DNA of 64,000 nucleotides, taken from the NCBI RefSeq assembly GCF_018449575.1, contig NZ_JAAVUT010000010.1, positions 140,083-204,082 on the forward strand, given 5' to 3'. The notes beneath the pieces were generated by a model. The model ran no database searches. It worked only from the letters and a program-made list of their open reading frames with translations, and was not told the DNA's origin. The DNA comes from Sodalis sp. dw_96 (GTDB lineage Bacteria; Pseudomonadota; Gammaproteobacteria; Enterobacterales; Enterobacteriaceae). The first letter of the stretch is position 1, and each line of letters opens with the position of its first letter. Of the stretch, positions 44,382 through 54,388 are shown piece by piece. The position numbers and the translations under genes are program-made.

Positions 44382-44408
44382 TTGACCTTAACAGCGCTGT
44401 CAAAGTTT
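44382..44408 (+). promoter_or_regulatory. MerR-type promoter of the hydrolase gene
   Basis: TTGACC at 44382 and TTTAGC/TTAGCC about 18-19 bases later, with the inverted repeat TTGAC (44382-44386) and GTCAA (44399-44403) in the spacer. Confidence 0.6.
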
Positions 44409-44447
44409 AGCCTGAATTCCTCGTTTCAAAAAGCAGGGCTTAAGCTG

Positions 44448-45245
44448 ATGGCAATTATTGAGATCGCAGGCGCACAGGTTTCCTATCAGGTAGACGGCCA
44501 TGGACCCGGCCTGGTTTTCGTGCATGGAACCGGTGGGGATTCGCAAAGCAACTGGGGCCATTTGGTGGAACGTTTCTCCGGGCAGTGGACGGTGGTACGG
44601 CCCGACTATGCCGGTTCAGGCGCCACCGTGGACGATGGACAGCCACTCTCGCTGGCGGCCCTGGCCGCGCAGGTGGTGGGAGCGGCGAGAGCCGCGGGCG
44701 CGCTGCCGTTCCATCTGGTGGGATTCTCGCTGGGGGCAAGTATCGCCGCCTATATCGCCGCCGAGTATGCCGATGAAGTACGCTCCGTCGTGCTGCTGGC
44801 GGGATTTGCCTCAGGTGCGGACGGGCGTATGCAGCTGGAGTTCAGCCTGTGGCGAGGCCTTATCCGCAGCGATCGCCGGTCCATGGCCCGATTATTGCTG
44901 CTGACGGGGTTTAGTCCCGATTTCCTGCGCAGCCTGAGTCAGCAACAGATTGAGGAGACCGTCGACGCCATCATCTCCGGCAATCAGTGGGAAGGCATGG
45001 GGCGCCAGGTAGAGCTTGATCTCAGCCTGGATGTGAGCGAACAGGTCAAGCGCATCGCCAAACCCACGTTGGTGATCGGCTGCGCCCACGATTACATGGT
45101 GCCGCCGGCCCACGGGCGGGCGCTGGCGGCGGCGATCCCCGGCGCGCGCTACGCGGAACTGGACAGCGGACATTTGGCAACCCTGGAGCGTCCCGATGAG
45201 TTCACTCGGCTGGTGACGGACTTCCTGCGTGAGAGTGAGCAATAA
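44448..45245 (+). CDS. Alpha/beta-fold hydrolase
   Basis: 265 residues; HGTGGDS oxyanion segment, nucleophile elbow GFSLGAS and C-terminal HLATLERPDEF histidine complete a serine hydrolase triad together with the Asp in CAHDYMVPP. ATG 44448 is chosen since it starts the family N-terminus and AGGG lies nine bases upstream. Divergent from and probably controlled by the MerR regulator. Confidence 0.88.
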   Translation: MAIIEIAGAQVSYQVDGHGPGLVFVHGTGGDSQSNWGHLVERFSGQWTVVRPDYAGSGATVDDGQPLSLAALAAQVVGAARAAGALPFHLVGFSLGASIAAYIAAEYADEVRSVVLLAGFASGADGRMQLEFSLWRGLIRSDRRSMARLLLLTGFSPDFLRSLSQQQIEETVDAIISGNQWEGMGRQVELDLSLDVSEQVKRIAKPTLVIGCAHDYMVPPAHGRALAAAIPGARYAELDSGHLATLERPDEFTRLVTDFLRESEQ

Positions 45246-45429
45246 ATGCGCCGGCACCGCCATGTTCGCACTCTCGGTATTGGTAGTGGACGTGGCGGGC
45301 GCTGAACCCGTCGCCATGCAACCGCGCCGTTGGAGCGCAACGGCTGGTGGGTCCAGTGCATGCCGTGTGCCGCTAACGACATCAGAACCTTGGCGAGATT
45401 GGGGCAAGGGCACCGCTATTTTGCCAGGA

Positions 45430-45747
45430 AGCCGGCGTCCCGGGGGCTTGGCTTATGCCGCGGCAAAAGCCGGCGTGCAAGGCTTTACAGCGAGTCTTGC
45501 GCGTGAATTGGCGCCTCGAGGCATCACGGTCAATACGATTACGTCTGGGTTGATTGCAGGAACAGGGTTCTTCGGCGCGGCGGGTATTCCCCCAGAACGA
45601 ATGGCGGAAATAGTCAGTGAAATTCCCGTTGGACGCGCGGGATGTCCTGACGATGTTGCCGCGACGACCGCATGGCTTGCAAGCGGTGAGGCGGCATTTG
45701 TCACCGGAGCCACCATCCCGGTAAATGGCGGATGGAGGATTAATTAA
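45430..45747 (+). pseudogene. 5'-truncated short-chain dehydrogenase remnant
   Basis: The segment from AYAAAKAGVQGFTASLAREL through PVNGGWRIN is the C-terminal half of a FabG-like SDR with catalytic Tyr/Lys. The upstream part has no Rossmann GxxxGxG motif, only unrelated sequence, so the NAD(P)-binding half is gone. An open frame from 45229 crosses the boundary but is probably not a functional gene. Confidence 0.75.
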
Positions 45748-45978
45748 CCTGGCAAAAGGAGTTAAATGTATTGCCTATCGGTGGGGGTAGGGAGAACCAT
45801 TGCTTAGGTTTTATTTTTGTCACTGGCGTAAATTGCCGCCATAAAGATTCGCCTCTGGTTCACTTACCAGTAAATCGCATCCAAGTCGGGGCTGTGCGGC
45901 TTGCCCGCTATTGACATTAACCTCAGTCTGCCGCATAAATTTTCCCTTTGTTGAGGCTTTCTTACGAGGTAATAAACC

Positions 45979-46416
45979 ATGGCAATAATCCGTCCCGCCG
46001 TGCTTTCGGACGCATCCGCCATTGAATCGCTGCTTTCGGATCTCGGTTATCCAGGCACCAGTGGATTTATACAAGATAGGATTCAACAGCTTCTTGCACA
46101 TCCTGATGAGGAACTGCTGGTTGCGGAAGAGGGCAACAGGATCTTGGGCGTTATTTCTCTGCATTTCATTCCTCAATTGGCGCTGGCAGGCGACTTTTGC
46201 CGGATTAGCTATTTTTGCGTGGACTCGGCTGCCCGAGGAAAGGGAATCGGAAGTCTGCTTGAATCCCGTGCGGAAGAATTGGCCCGTGACCGTCACTGCG
46301 ACAGAATCGAGGTCCATTGCCATGCCAGACGTACCGATGCCCACCGTTTCTATGACCGGCAGTGGTATATTGAATCGCCTAAATATCTCTGTAAACCGCT
46401 CAAAAAAAATCTTTGA
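45979..46416 (+). CDS. GNAT-family N-acetyltransferase
   Basis: 145 residues with acetyl-CoA-binding FCVDSAARGKGIGSLL and EVHCHARRTDAHRFY. Such enzymes acetylate small molecules or protein termini; the substrate cannot be told. ACGAGGT precedes the start. Single gene; 45748-45978 shows nothing else. Confidence 0.9.
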   Translation: MAIIRPAVLSDASAIESLLSDLGYPGTSGFIQDRIQQLLAHPDEELLVAEEGNRILGVISLHFIPQLALAGDFCRISYFCVDSAARGKGIGSLLESRAEELARDRHCDRIEVHCHARRTDAHRFYDRQWYIESPKYLCKPLKKNL

Positions 46417-46581
46417 AGCGTAACGAATTGAACCGTCATTAAATACATGCATTGCCGGCCGTTTTTCCTGCCGCCATCTTCATCATATCAAAGGGTATCG
46501 ACGGGGGCGATCGTCTCCGGAAGAAAAGCCTTCTTTATGCTTGCTTTTATGCTAATCATTGGGTGAATAGGGCCCGGCGCA

Positions 46582-47229
46582 CTAAGTTGCCGTCAGCGGA
46601 ACTTTCGCCGCGTTCAGATACGCACAGATCATCAACGTCAGCTGCGATTGCAGGCTGCCGTCGATAAATAATTCTGACTGATCCCTTTCGAATACGGTGC
46701 GAACGGTTCCACGCAGGACATTAGACAGCGTCAGGTTCACCCTGGTGAGGTCCTGGAACTTCGCGTCCGGGGCGCTGGCAAACATGGCCTCGCTCGCCGC
46801 TTCGACGCGCCTCGACATCGACTCCACCAACTCGGCGACATTCACCTCGGCCGCCGCACGATAAAGCGCGCTGGTCACATCGCGCCGCTCAATTTTGACC
46901 TTGGTATAGGTACTCACCAGCGCATCGACCATCTGCGCATAGGGCTTTCCATGATGGGTGAGGCAGGCCGCCTCCACCCGCTCCGCCAACATGTTCAGGT
47001 ACCTCTGGTTCAGCGCATAGAATAAAGCCTGTTTGTTGGGGAAATACTGGTATAGCGAACCGACGGAGACTCCCGCTCTTTCGGCAACAAGCGTGGTGGT
47101 CAGACGAGACGGCCCTTCAGCAAGCAAAACCTGAATCGTTGCTTCGTATATGGCCTCCACAGTGCTGGTGGATCGCGCCTGCTGTGGCGTTTTGCGGGCA
47201 TTTACGGCCAGTGTCTGTTTAGGAATCAT
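46582..47229 (-). CDS. TetR-family regulator
   Basis: 215 residues; HTH segment with TTTLVAERAGVSVGSLYQYFPNKQALFYAL. ATG 47229 (MIPKQTLAVN) is preferred over 47295, which overlaps the promoter of the divergent SDR; neither has a strong ribosome site. Divergent from the SDR, likely its repressor. Confidence 0.87.
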   Translation of the reverse strand: MIPKQTLAVNARKTPQQARSTSTVEAIYEATIQVLLAEGPSRLTTTLVAERAGVSVGSLYQYFPNKQALFYALNQRYLNMLAERVEAACLTHHGKPYAQMVDALVSTYTKVKIERRDVTSALYRAAAEVNVAELVESMSRRVEAASEAMFASAPDAKFQDLTRVNLTLSNVLRGTVRTVFERDQSELFIDGSLQSQLTLMICAYLNAAKVPLTAT

Positions 47230-47305
47230 ATGCGAATTCAAAACCTGAAGGATTCTTCTTATTCTTAATGTGACCGGATTAATCGACTTTTTCAAGGAAC
47301 TTCAT

Positions 47306-48040
47306 ATGACCAATAATACTGACCACGTTGCGCTGGTGACCGGCGCCAATAAAGGCATCGGCTACGAAATCGCCAGACAGCTTGCTTTAACCGGGGTCTC
47401 TGTCCTGTTGGGGGCACGGGACGCCGGCCGGGGCAAATCCGCGGCCAAGGAACTGGTTTCCCAAGGTCTCAATGTGGCGTTTATTCAGATTGATATTTGC
47501 GACGGGGAGAGCATTGCCGCCGCCGCCGCCAAAATAGATGCCGAGCATGGCCGGCTCGATATTCTGGTGAATAATGCCGGCATTGCCGACTATACGGACG
47601 GCGCGCCCAGCGTTGCCGCCCTGGATACGGTGCGTCGCGTCTATGAAACGAATTTCATCGGCGCGCTGGCGGTCACACAATCGATGCTGCCGCTGCTGCG
47701 CAGGTCCGAAGCCGGGCGTATCGTCAATATGTCCAGCAGCTTGGGCTCATTAACCCTTAATGGCGATCCTAGCTGGCAATTCTACGACGTAAAGCTTATC
47801 GGCTACAACGCGTCAAAGGCCGCGTTGAACATGCTGACGGTTCAGCTTAACGCCGAGCTGAGGGAGACCAAAATCACCGCGGTGTCCGCCTGCCCGGGCC
47901 TGGTAAACACCGAACTGAGCGGAAATCGCGGCGATCGAACCCCCGCCGAGGCGGCGGTGTTTGTGGTGCGACTGGCCCGGCTTACAGACCATGATGCTCT
48001 TGGGGCTTATCAAAGCGAGCAGGGCACAGTTCCTTGGTAG
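47306..48040 (+). CDS. Short-chain dehydrogenase, carbonyl-reductase-like
   Basis: 244 residues; ALVTGANKGIGYEIARQL, LVNNAGIADY, Ser in IVNMSSSLGSL and a YNASK catalytic pair. The TGANKGIG/carbonyl reductase pattern is typical of CBR1-like SDRs. Start preceded by AAGGA seven bases upstream. Divergent from the TetR gene at a spacing of 76 bases. Confidence 0.9.
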   Translation: MTNNTDHVALVTGANKGIGYEIARQLALTGVSVLLGARDAGRGKSAAKELVSQGLNVAFIQIDICDGESIAAAAAKIDAEHGRLDILVNNAGIADYTDGAPSVAALDTVRRVYETNFIGALAVTQSMLPLLRRSEAGRIVNMSSSLGSLTLNGDPSWQFYDVKLIGYNASKAALNMLTVQLNAELRETKITAVSACPGLVNTELSGNRGDRTPAEAAVFVVRLARLTDHDALGAYQSEQGTVPW

Positions 48041-48253
48041 TGATTATCGGTTTTAAGCATTCAGACGAACATTAAACCGCAAGCAGCGAGATGGAGAAGG
48101 ATTCGTCTCATATTATTTATTCCGATCATTTATAAGAACACTGACAATAAGCGCTTGCCACCGGGAACGTTCAATAGATCATAGTGGAAAAGTCCTGTAA
48201 AATTGTTAAAGCATAAATATTAGGTTTATTCCAAGAGGCTTATTGTCAATATT

Positions 48254-48760
48254 TTGAGTGGTGCGAATTTGTCCGGAGTAAACCTGACCGATGCAAATCT
48301 GACCGGGGCTGACCTTAAAGCGGCAGATCTGACCAACGCAAACTTGACCGGGGCGGACCTGACGGGTGCAAGAATTTCAATCAACGTTAAAAATTGGCGA
48401 AGTTTTCTTTCCGTAAGTCCATCGCCAAAACAGTTTGCTGGAGCAAATATAACGTTGGAACTGCCGGAAAAATGGGAAGGTAATATGCTCGACCGTAATT
48501 TAAATTACCTCAACTATCCCGACAAGTTTAGCCTGTTGATAGCTATAGATAGTCTTGGCGATGACAAACAGAAGGTTGCTTGGGCTTTGGAATTGATAAA
48601 ATCATTCAAAAAAATAGATGTAACGGGTATTGCCACACCTTTACTGGCTGTTTTAGACACATTGCCTTATACCGGTAATGAGGATCTTTCGGCGTGGCTA
48701 AAAAAATTACGCGCTGAATTGGATTATAGATTGCAACCATTGAAGTGGACTGACGAATAG
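48254..48760 (+). CDS. Pentapeptide-repeat protein, possibly 5'-truncated
   Basis: About seven A(D/N)LxG/x pentapeptides at the N-terminus (ANLSG, VNLTD, ANLTG, ADLKA, ADLTN, ANLTG, ADLTG), forming a short right-handed beta-helix, followed by a ~125-residue C-terminal domain of unknown type. The frame opens upstream to 48224 without an ATG; possible starts are TTG 48254 or ATT 48242 with AGAGG nearby. It may be the 3' part of a longer gene. Base composition is clearly more AT-rich than the surroundings, suggesting transfer. Function unknown; similar repeat proteins act as effectors or gyrase protectants. Confidence 0.6.
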   Translation: MSGANLSGVNLTDANLTGADLKAADLTNANLTGADLTGARISINVKNWRSFLSVSPSPKQFAGANITLELPEKWEGNMLDRNLNYLNYPDKFSLLIAIDSLGDDKQKVAWALELIKSFKKIDVTGIATPLLAVLDTLPYTGNEDLSAWLKKLRAELDYRLQPLKWTDE

Positions 48761-49269
48761 CAGGTAACGATTTTCCATAACGGCGGTTATCTATCTGCTG
48801 GTGTCATTCAATTTCTCATTCTCAGACTGTTAGATATAGTAGGTCAGACGAATTAGAACAGAGGGTGAAATAATACTGTAATTGCATCATTCATTACGCA
48901 TGAAACTAATATTTACTTAAATTTACTTCAGCCAAAATGATAATAAATTATACAATTAAACATTATTCTATCGGAAGTAATATCACACATTGCTGAATTT
49001 ACCTTTGAACATAAAGCCTATATAACCTATTGATTATATTAACTTAGCAACTGATTTTTTTGTTATTAACCTTTGTCTTATCGAAAAATAATCCGTTATT
49101 ATAGCCCGGCATTATTCTTTTAATGCAGGGACCCTCACTCCCTAATCCACAAACGGCATAATATGCAGGTTGTGTTATGTCGTTTTCTCAGTAATCATTG
49201 CGCAGCGAGCTAATACTCGTTCGTCATGTCAATGGTGGCTCAGGTCGTGCAGCTTAAGAGCTGGCCGTT
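48761..49269. other. AT-rich intergenic region
   Basis: Continuation of the low-GC stretch (about 48.05-50.0 kb). Frequent stops in all frames; no gene, repeat or RNA recognised. Confidence 0.6.
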
Positions 49270-49371
49270 TTGTGGAGCGGTAGTGAGATCCCGATTTGGG
49301 CCACCGCCATTAATTTCTTTTACGCGGTGGCGCTTGTAACTGAGGCCACAGTACCTGTTTTCCTGCTTGCC

Positions 49372-49614
49372 ATGAGTGAACATCTACGCTTTACCTCCTT
49401 GTATCAGGAGCCTTACCAAGGAAGACCTTATCAAATCGCCGAGCCTTGTTTTGACGACGTGCAGTGCCAATGTCAGGCGCTGGCCTGCGCGGCGTATAAA
49501 ATCGAAGATGAAGATGTCCGGGAGCTGCTGTTATTTACCTTGATAGAAAAACAGCAGCAACTGGAAACGCTGTTACCGGCTACCCAACCCATAAAGGTCG
49601 AGTCGTTGTATTAA
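49372..49614 (+). CDS. Small hypothetical protein
   Basis: 80 residues from ATG 49372; the frame extends to a TTG at 49270, adding 34 hydrophobic residues (114 total). Sequence is acidic at the C-terminus with two cysteines in FDDVQCQCQALAC and a helical ELLLFTLIEKQQQLETLL segment. No ribosome site is convincing and no family is recognised. It is placed in the AT-rich island, though its own composition is nearer the genome average. Confidence 0.4.
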   Translation: MSEHLRFTSLYQEPYQGRPYQIAEPCFDDVQCQCQALACAAYKIEDEDVRELLLFTLIEKQQQLETLLPATQPIKVESLY

Positions 49615-50020
49615 CGCAGCTGCTTTTATGCCCCTGTAGGTCCCATAATGAGAGGGGTGGAGTGCAGCCCCCGGCTAGGACGCCATACTGCGAAGCGCAT
49701 CAAAAATAATAGCACTTGATGTAAAACGGAGGTTGGAACTGATTTACGAAACAAACGACGAGTGGCAGAATTGAGATAACGATTAATACAATGTCATAAA
49801 ATAGAAATATACCTATAGGCAAGAGAAAATGATTGAATTTGAAATGGCGATTGATGTGGCGAAAAAAAACGTTAAAAAGCTTCTGCCGCATAATTAAGAA
49901 GATGATTGCATTTTAATTAATTTTTTTAAAATTATTTTAAAAATACTTAAAAATAATGAATCTACTTTAATCCACGCATGCGCGTGGTTTGAAGAGCCGC
50001 AAATAATACAATGCACTCTG
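49615..50020. other. AT-rich intergenic region
   Basis: Low-GC sequence with runs of A and T (49900-49960). A 63-codon reverse frame is present but lacks support. No feature recognised. Confidence 0.55.
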
Positions 50021-50596
50021 TTACGTTACCTTCTTGTTATCGTTGCCAGGCCGATTTGTCAGGATGGCGCTCGTAATAATATGAAAAAGATGCTCCCCCC
50101 GTGGCGCGAATCCGGGCTGGCCGACGAGCCAACCGAGCGCCGACATCAGGGCGAACAGGTCGTCCGCATCCATATCAGCGCGCGCCGTTCCCTCGGCCTG
50201 GGCACGGAGCAGTAGTCGCGCGCCCGCTGAGCGCACCGCTGTGCATGGAGCGTAAAGCGCGGAGTTCGGGTCCGCGTGGGCGCTCGCCATCAAGGCGACG
50301 ACGCCGCTGTAGCTATCAACGAACGCCACCCCTTCGCGAAACCAGGACACCAGTGCGTCACCAGGTGGATTCGACGTTTCGAGTTCGATTGCCTTCTGCG
50401 TCAGAGCATCCAGATTGGTACGCAGCAACGCTTCGAACAAAGCTTCTCGCGTCGGGAAATGGCGAAGCAGTGTGGCCAACCCGACGTCGGCCCGGCGGGC
50501 TATATCTCGCATGGACGCCTCGGCGCCATGCTCGGTGACGACGTCGCGCGCGACTGCGAGTACATGGCTGTAATTTTTTCTGGCGTCGGCTCGCAT
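50021..50596 (-). CDS. TetR-family regulator with operator array
   Basis: 191 residues; HTH ASMRDIARRADVGLATLLRHFPTREALFEALL, followed by the SBP-type C-terminal domain often seen in YbiH/TetR_C_ regulators. Divergent from an SDR gene; the 152-base gap contains three GGATCxGTGATCC palindromes. Together with the SDR and the NADP-binding gene it forms a self-contained module. Confidence 0.9.
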   Translation of the reverse strand: MRADARKNYSHVLAVARDVVTEHGAEASMRDIARRADVGLATLLRHFPTREALFEALLRTNLDALTQKAIELETSNPPGDALVSWFREGVAFVDSYSGVVALMASAHADPNSALYAPCTAVRSAGARLLLRAQAEGTARADMDADDLFALMSALGWLVGQPGFAPRGEHLFHIITSAILTNRPGNDNKKVT

Positions 50597-50613
50597 AAGT
50601 CACCTTGACAAGT

Positions 50614-50680
50614 GGATCAGTGATCCGTATATTCGGATCAGTGATCCGGATTGCTGGGTTAGGATCTGGATCGGTGATCC
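50614..50680. promoter_or_regulatory. Three GGATCRGTGATCC operators of the TetR/SDR module
   Basis: Near-palindromic 13-mers GGATCAGTGATCC at 50614-50626 and 50635-50647 and GGATCGGTGATCC at 50668-50680. Spacings are 21 and 33 bases, two and three helical turns, so repressor dimers would lie on the same DNA face. Confidence 0.8.
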
Positions 50681-50748
50681 ACAAGATACATCGTCCTTGT
50701 GCCAATGGCAACAAAGACGCTGTCCGACACGATAAAAGGTGAAAAATC

Positions 50749-51483
50749 ATGGGAAAGCTGGAAGGTAAGGTTGCAGTCATCACGGGTGGATCGAGCGGCA
50801 TGGCGCTGGCGAGCGCCATGCGGTTCGTCGAAGAAGGCGCCTACGTTTTCATCACGGGCCGGCGGCAGGAGACGCTGGATGAGGCCGTCAAGCTGATTGG
50901 CCGGAATGTGACCGGCGTACGCGGTGACGCGGCCAATCTTGACGACCTCGACCGCCTGTTCGATACGGTCAAGCGGGAAAAAGGCAACATCGACGTCCTG
51001 TACGCGAGCGCCGGCACGGGCGAAGCCGTCCCACTGGGCGAGATAACCGAGCAGCACTTCGATACGGCCTTCAACCTGAATGCGCGCGGCACGCTGTTTA
51101 CGGTTCAGAAGGCGTTACCGCTGTTCAACGATGGCGGATCGATCTTCATGACCGGATCAATTGCTTCGATCAAGGGTTTTCCCGGTTTCAGCGTGTATGC
51201 GGCCAGCAAGGCGACGTTGCTCGCATTCGCACGCGGGTGGCTCAACGAACTGAAGGGCCGGAAAATCCGGGTGAACGTGCTGAGCCCGGGGCAGATAGCC
51301 ACACCGATTCAGGAGCAAATTTTTGACGAGGAGACGCAGCGGTATTTCGAATCTCTGGTCCCGCGTGGAAAGATGGGTCGTCCTGAGGAAATTGCGGCAG
51401 TTGCGCTGTTTCTTGCTTCAGACGAATCAAGCTTCGTGAATGGGGTGGAACTGTATGTCGACGGCGGCACCTCGGCCATCTGA
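50749..51483 (+). CDS. Short-chain dehydrogenase of the TetR module
   Basis: 244 residues; AVITGGSSGMALASA cofactor loop (Met replaces the usual Ile in GxGIG), LYASAGTGEAV, FMTGSIASIKGF and YAASKATL. The unusual YASAGTG in place of NNAG is a feature of one SDR subgroup. AAGGTGA precedes the start. First gene of a two-gene operon. Confidence 0.9.
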   Translation: MGKLEGKVAVITGGSSGMALASAMRFVEEGAYVFITGRRQETLDEAVKLIGRNVTGVRGDAANLDDLDRLFDTVKREKGNIDVLYASAGTGEAVPLGEITEQHFDTAFNLNARGTLFTVQKALPLFNDGGSIFMTGSIASIKGFPGFSVYAASKATLLAFARGWLNELKGRKIRVNVLSPGQIATPIQEQIFDEETQRYFESLVPRGKMGRPEEIAAVALFLASDESSFVNGVELYVDGGTSAI

Positions 51484-51587
51484 CATCGCGTCGAAAAGCG
51501 TGCAGAAGGACCTGTCAGCTCGACGACGATGACGCAAGTTGTGTCGATAAATAGAGATTCCTTATCAATACTGAATGGAGAATCCCC

Positions 51588-52187
51588 ATGAGCTATTCGA
51601 TTATTGGCTTTGGCGCGGTAGGTCAGGCGCTCGCCCGGGCGTTTGCAAGAAAGAACATCGAGGTGATCGTCGCCAGCCGGCGTCCTCCCGAGGCCTTGAT
51701 GCAGCAGGCGCGAGCGATCGGCCCCACCGTTGTCCCCAAGTCGCTGCGGGAGGCGATCGCGTCCGACACAATCTTCCTGGCGGTTCCGTTCTGGGAACAT
51801 CGCGAAGTCGCGAAGCAGATCGCAACCTGGCACGGCAAGACCATCATCGACGCGACAAATGCTTTGGGTGTTCCCGTTGAAGACCTGGAAGATCAACCGT
51901 CGTCCGCGGTTGTCGCCAAAGCGTTTACCGGCGCCAGGTTCGTAAAGGGCTTTAACCATCTGCCCGCTGCCGTTTTGGCTGCTGATCCGAGCGTGAAGGG
52001 CGGCAGCCGCGTCGTGTTTTTGTCCAGTGATGACGAAAATGCGGTGGCACCGGTCGCGGTTCTGGCAGAACAACTGGGTTTCTCGCCGATTGCGCTAGGA
52101 CCGCTAAAGGATGGCGGCTCGCTCGTCCAAGCCAGGGGCAATACCTGGGGTAAGCTGATCTTCAAGGATCTCGTCAAGTTCAAATAG
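51588..52187 (+). CDS. NADP-binding reductase-like protein (F420-dependent NADP reductase/NPDG fold)
   Basis: 199 residues; N-terminal Rossmann IIGFGAVGQALARAFARKN, VASRRP, then FLAVPFWEHREVAKQI and FVKGFNHLPAAVL. This is the NADP oxidoreductase fold related to F420-dependent reductases and YqeC-like proteins; enterics lack F420, so the physiological partner is unknown. Likely co-transcribed with the SDR. GGAGAAT precedes the start. Confidence 0.85.
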   Translation: MSYSIIGFGAVGQALARAFARKNIEVIVASRRPPEALMQQARAIGPTVVPKSLREAIASDTIFLAVPFWEHREVAKQIATWHGKTIIDATNALGVPVEDLEDQPSSAVVAKAFTGARFVKGFNHLPAAVLAADPSVKGGSRVVFLSSDDENAVAPVAVLAEQLGFSPIALGPLKDGGSLVQARGNTWGKLIFKDLVKFK

Positions 52188-52270
52188 CGGCGCTTCACGA
52201 AACAATGGGAAACTGAGAGAGTTTCCCTCATTTTTGACTGCGCTTACACGAGACAATCTGAGACGCTATA

Positions 52271-52297
52271 AAAAGAAAAACCCACGAAAACGCGTGG
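52271..52297 (-). terminator. Rho-independent terminator downstream of ychF
   Basis: On the minus strand CCACG-CGTTTT-CGTGG is followed by GTTTTTCTTTTT. It lies about 65 bases after the ychF stop. Confidence 0.8.
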
Positions 52298-52361
52298 ATT
52301 TTATTGGGTTTGTAAGCCTTCATGAGATTCAGTGGGAACCCATGAGACAACGAAAATTATT

Positions 52362-53453
52362 TTAGACGTTAAACAGGAAATTCATCACATCACCGTCTTT
52401 GACGATGTATTCCTTGCCTTCGGATCGCATCTTGCCGGCTTCTTTCGCCCCTTGTTCGCCTTTGTAATGGATAAAGTCGTCAAAGGCGATGGTCTGGGCG
52501 CGGATAAAGCCTTTTTCAAAATCAGTGTGGATTTTACCGGCCGCCTGCGGGGCGGTGGCGCCCACCGGTATGGTCCAGGCGCGCACTTCTTTTACCCCGG
52601 CGGTGAAATAGGTTTGCAGATTGAGCAACTCATAGCCGGCGCGGATCACGCGGTTCAGCCCGGGCTCTTCCAGGCCCAGCTCCGCCATGAATTCGGCCCG
52701 TTCGTCCTCTTCCAATTCGGCGATATCGGATTCCACCGCCGCGCAAACCGGCACCACTACTGAACCCTCTGCTTCGGCAATCTTGCGCACGGTATCCAGG
52801 TACGGGTTGTTTTCGTACCCATCTTCAGCCACGTTGGCAATATACATGGTGGGTTTCAGCGTCAGGAAACTCAGGTAGCGGATGGCTTCTTTTTCTTCAT
52901 CGGTCAAATTCAGCGTGCGCAGCATACCGGCCTCGCTTAGATGGGGCAGGCATTTTTCCAGCGCGGCCAACTCGATTTTGGCGTCTTTATCGCCGCCCTT
53001 GGCGCGTTTTTGCACCCGGAACAGCGCCCGTTCGCAGGCTTCCAGATCGGACAGCGCCAGCTCGGTGTTGATGACGTCGATATCTTCAGCCGGATCGACC
53101 TTGCCGGCCACGTGGATGATATTGTCGTTTTCAAAACAACGCACCACGTGTCCGATGGCTTCGGTCTCGCGAATATTGGTCAGGAATTGGTTGCCCAGTC
53201 CTTCGCCTTTTGATGCTCCTTTAACCAGTCCGGCGATGTCCACGAATTCCATGGTGGTGGGCACGATACGCTGCGGTTTGACGATGGCGGACAGCTGGTC
53301 CAGGCGAGCATCGGGCATCGGCACCACGCCGGTATTCGGCTCAATGGTACAGAATGGGAAATTTGCCGCCTCGATCCCCGCTTTGGTCAGTGCATTAAAC
53401 AGCGTGGACTTACCCACGTTCGGCAGCCCCACAATTCCGCATTTGAAACCCAT
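52362..53453 (-). CDS. ychF: YchF/Ola1 redox-regulated ATPase
   Basis: Obg-family P-loop ATPase that binds ribosomes, 363 residues, same as E. coli. G1 [12 protein letters not shown]3 [16 protein letters not shown] and the ATP-specifying N-x-x-E region (NVAEDG) are visible; the C-terminal TGS-like domain ends in [11 protein letters not shown]. Neighbour of pth as in E. coli. Confidence 0.97.
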   Translation of the reverse strand: MGFKCGIVGLPNVGKSTLFNALTKAGIEAANFPFCTIEPNTGVVPMPDARLDQLSAIVKPQRIVPTTMEFVDIAGLVKGASKGEGLGNQFLTNIRETEAIGHVVRCFENDNIIHVAGKVDPAEDIDVINTELALSDLEACERALFRVQKRAKGGDKDAKIELAALEKCLPHLSEAGMLRTLNLTDEEKEAIRYLSFLTLKPTMYIANVAEDGYENNPYLDTVRKIAEAEGSVVVPVCAAVESDIAELEEDERAEFMAELGLEEPGLNRVIRAGYELLNLQTYFTAGVKEVRAWTIPVGATAPQAAGKIHTDFEKGFIRAQTIAFDDFIHYKGEQGAKEAGKMRSEGKEYIVKDGDVMNFLFNV

Positions 53454-53592
53454 GGTTAAATCACCTTAAATAACTTTATTATCAACCGGTTAATATTGGC
53501 CGGCATCTTAATCCACAGTCTAGGGCATTATTATACACATAAACCGGCCATAACTCGATTGGCGGCACGGCGCCGCCGGGCTGAAGAGCGGT

Positions 53593-54177
53593 TCATTCGG
53601 CCTTGAAGGTATGCAGACGGTTCATGGCCTTAACCGCGCCGTCGGTGATGAGTATCGGCGTGCATTTCACCGCCTCGTCAATGGCCTGATCGATCAGGCT
53701 CTGTTCACTTAACGGCGGTTTGCCCAGGACAAAACCCACCACTTTGTTTTTATCACCGGGATGGCCGATGCCGATGCGCAGCCGGTGGAACTGCTGGGTA
53801 TTGCCCAGACAGCTGATAATGCTTTTCAAACCGTTATGGCCGCCGGGGCCGCCCCCGAGCTTCAGGCGGGCGTTGCCCGGCGGTAAATCCAGCTCGTCAT
53901 GGGCCACCAATATTTCTTCCGGTAAAATGCGGTAAAAGGTCGCCATGGCCGCCACCGCTTTACCACTCAGGTTCATGAAGGTGGTGGGCACCAGTAAGCG
54001 GATATCCTGTCCGGCGATCAGCAGGCGGGCAGTGTAGCCGTAAAATTTGCTCTCTTCCTTGAGATCGAGGCGGTAGTCCCGGGTTAGCGTATCGACATAC
54101 CAGGCACCGGCGTTGTGTCTGGTGGCGGCATATTCCGCACCGGGATTGGCCAGACCCACAATTAATTTGATCGACAT
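53593..54177 (-). CDS. pth: Peptidyl-tRNA hydrolase
   Basis: Releases tRNA from drop-off peptidyl-tRNA; essential in E. coli. 194 residues, identical in length. [21 protein letters not shown] with catalytic His, [13 protein letters not shown], and [24 protein letters not shown] are diagnostic. Upstream of ychF on the same strand. Confidence 0.97.
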   Translation of the reverse strand: MSIKLIVGLANPGAEYAATRHNAGAWYVDTLTRDYRLDLKEESKFYGYTARLLIAGQDIRLLVPTTFMNLSGKAVAAMATFYRILPEEILVAHDELDLPPGNARLKLGGGPGGHNGLKSIISCLGNTQQFHRLRIGIGHPGDKNKVVGFVLGKPPLSEQSLIDQAIDEAVKCTPILITDGAVKAMNRLHTFKAE

Positions 54178-54388
54178 GACGTTTACATTCTCAATATGAA
54201 CAACTTTAAAACAGGCTTAGGTTAGCGGCGTGCGGCTGATGCCGCTTGGACGACGCAGGGTAAGAAAATCCGGCGCTTATGGTAGCAGATTTCGACCCCG
54301 ACGGTTCAAGTCTAAATCAGGACATTCAAGAGCCGTTGCGGTCCGCCGCCGATAGCAATAAAAGTACAATAAGACAGGTCTCATTGTG

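Noticed and set aside
45229..45429. N-terminal part of the open frame leading into the SDR remnant
   Set aside because: No Rossmann motif or similarity to SDRs; read as unrelated sequence fused by chance.
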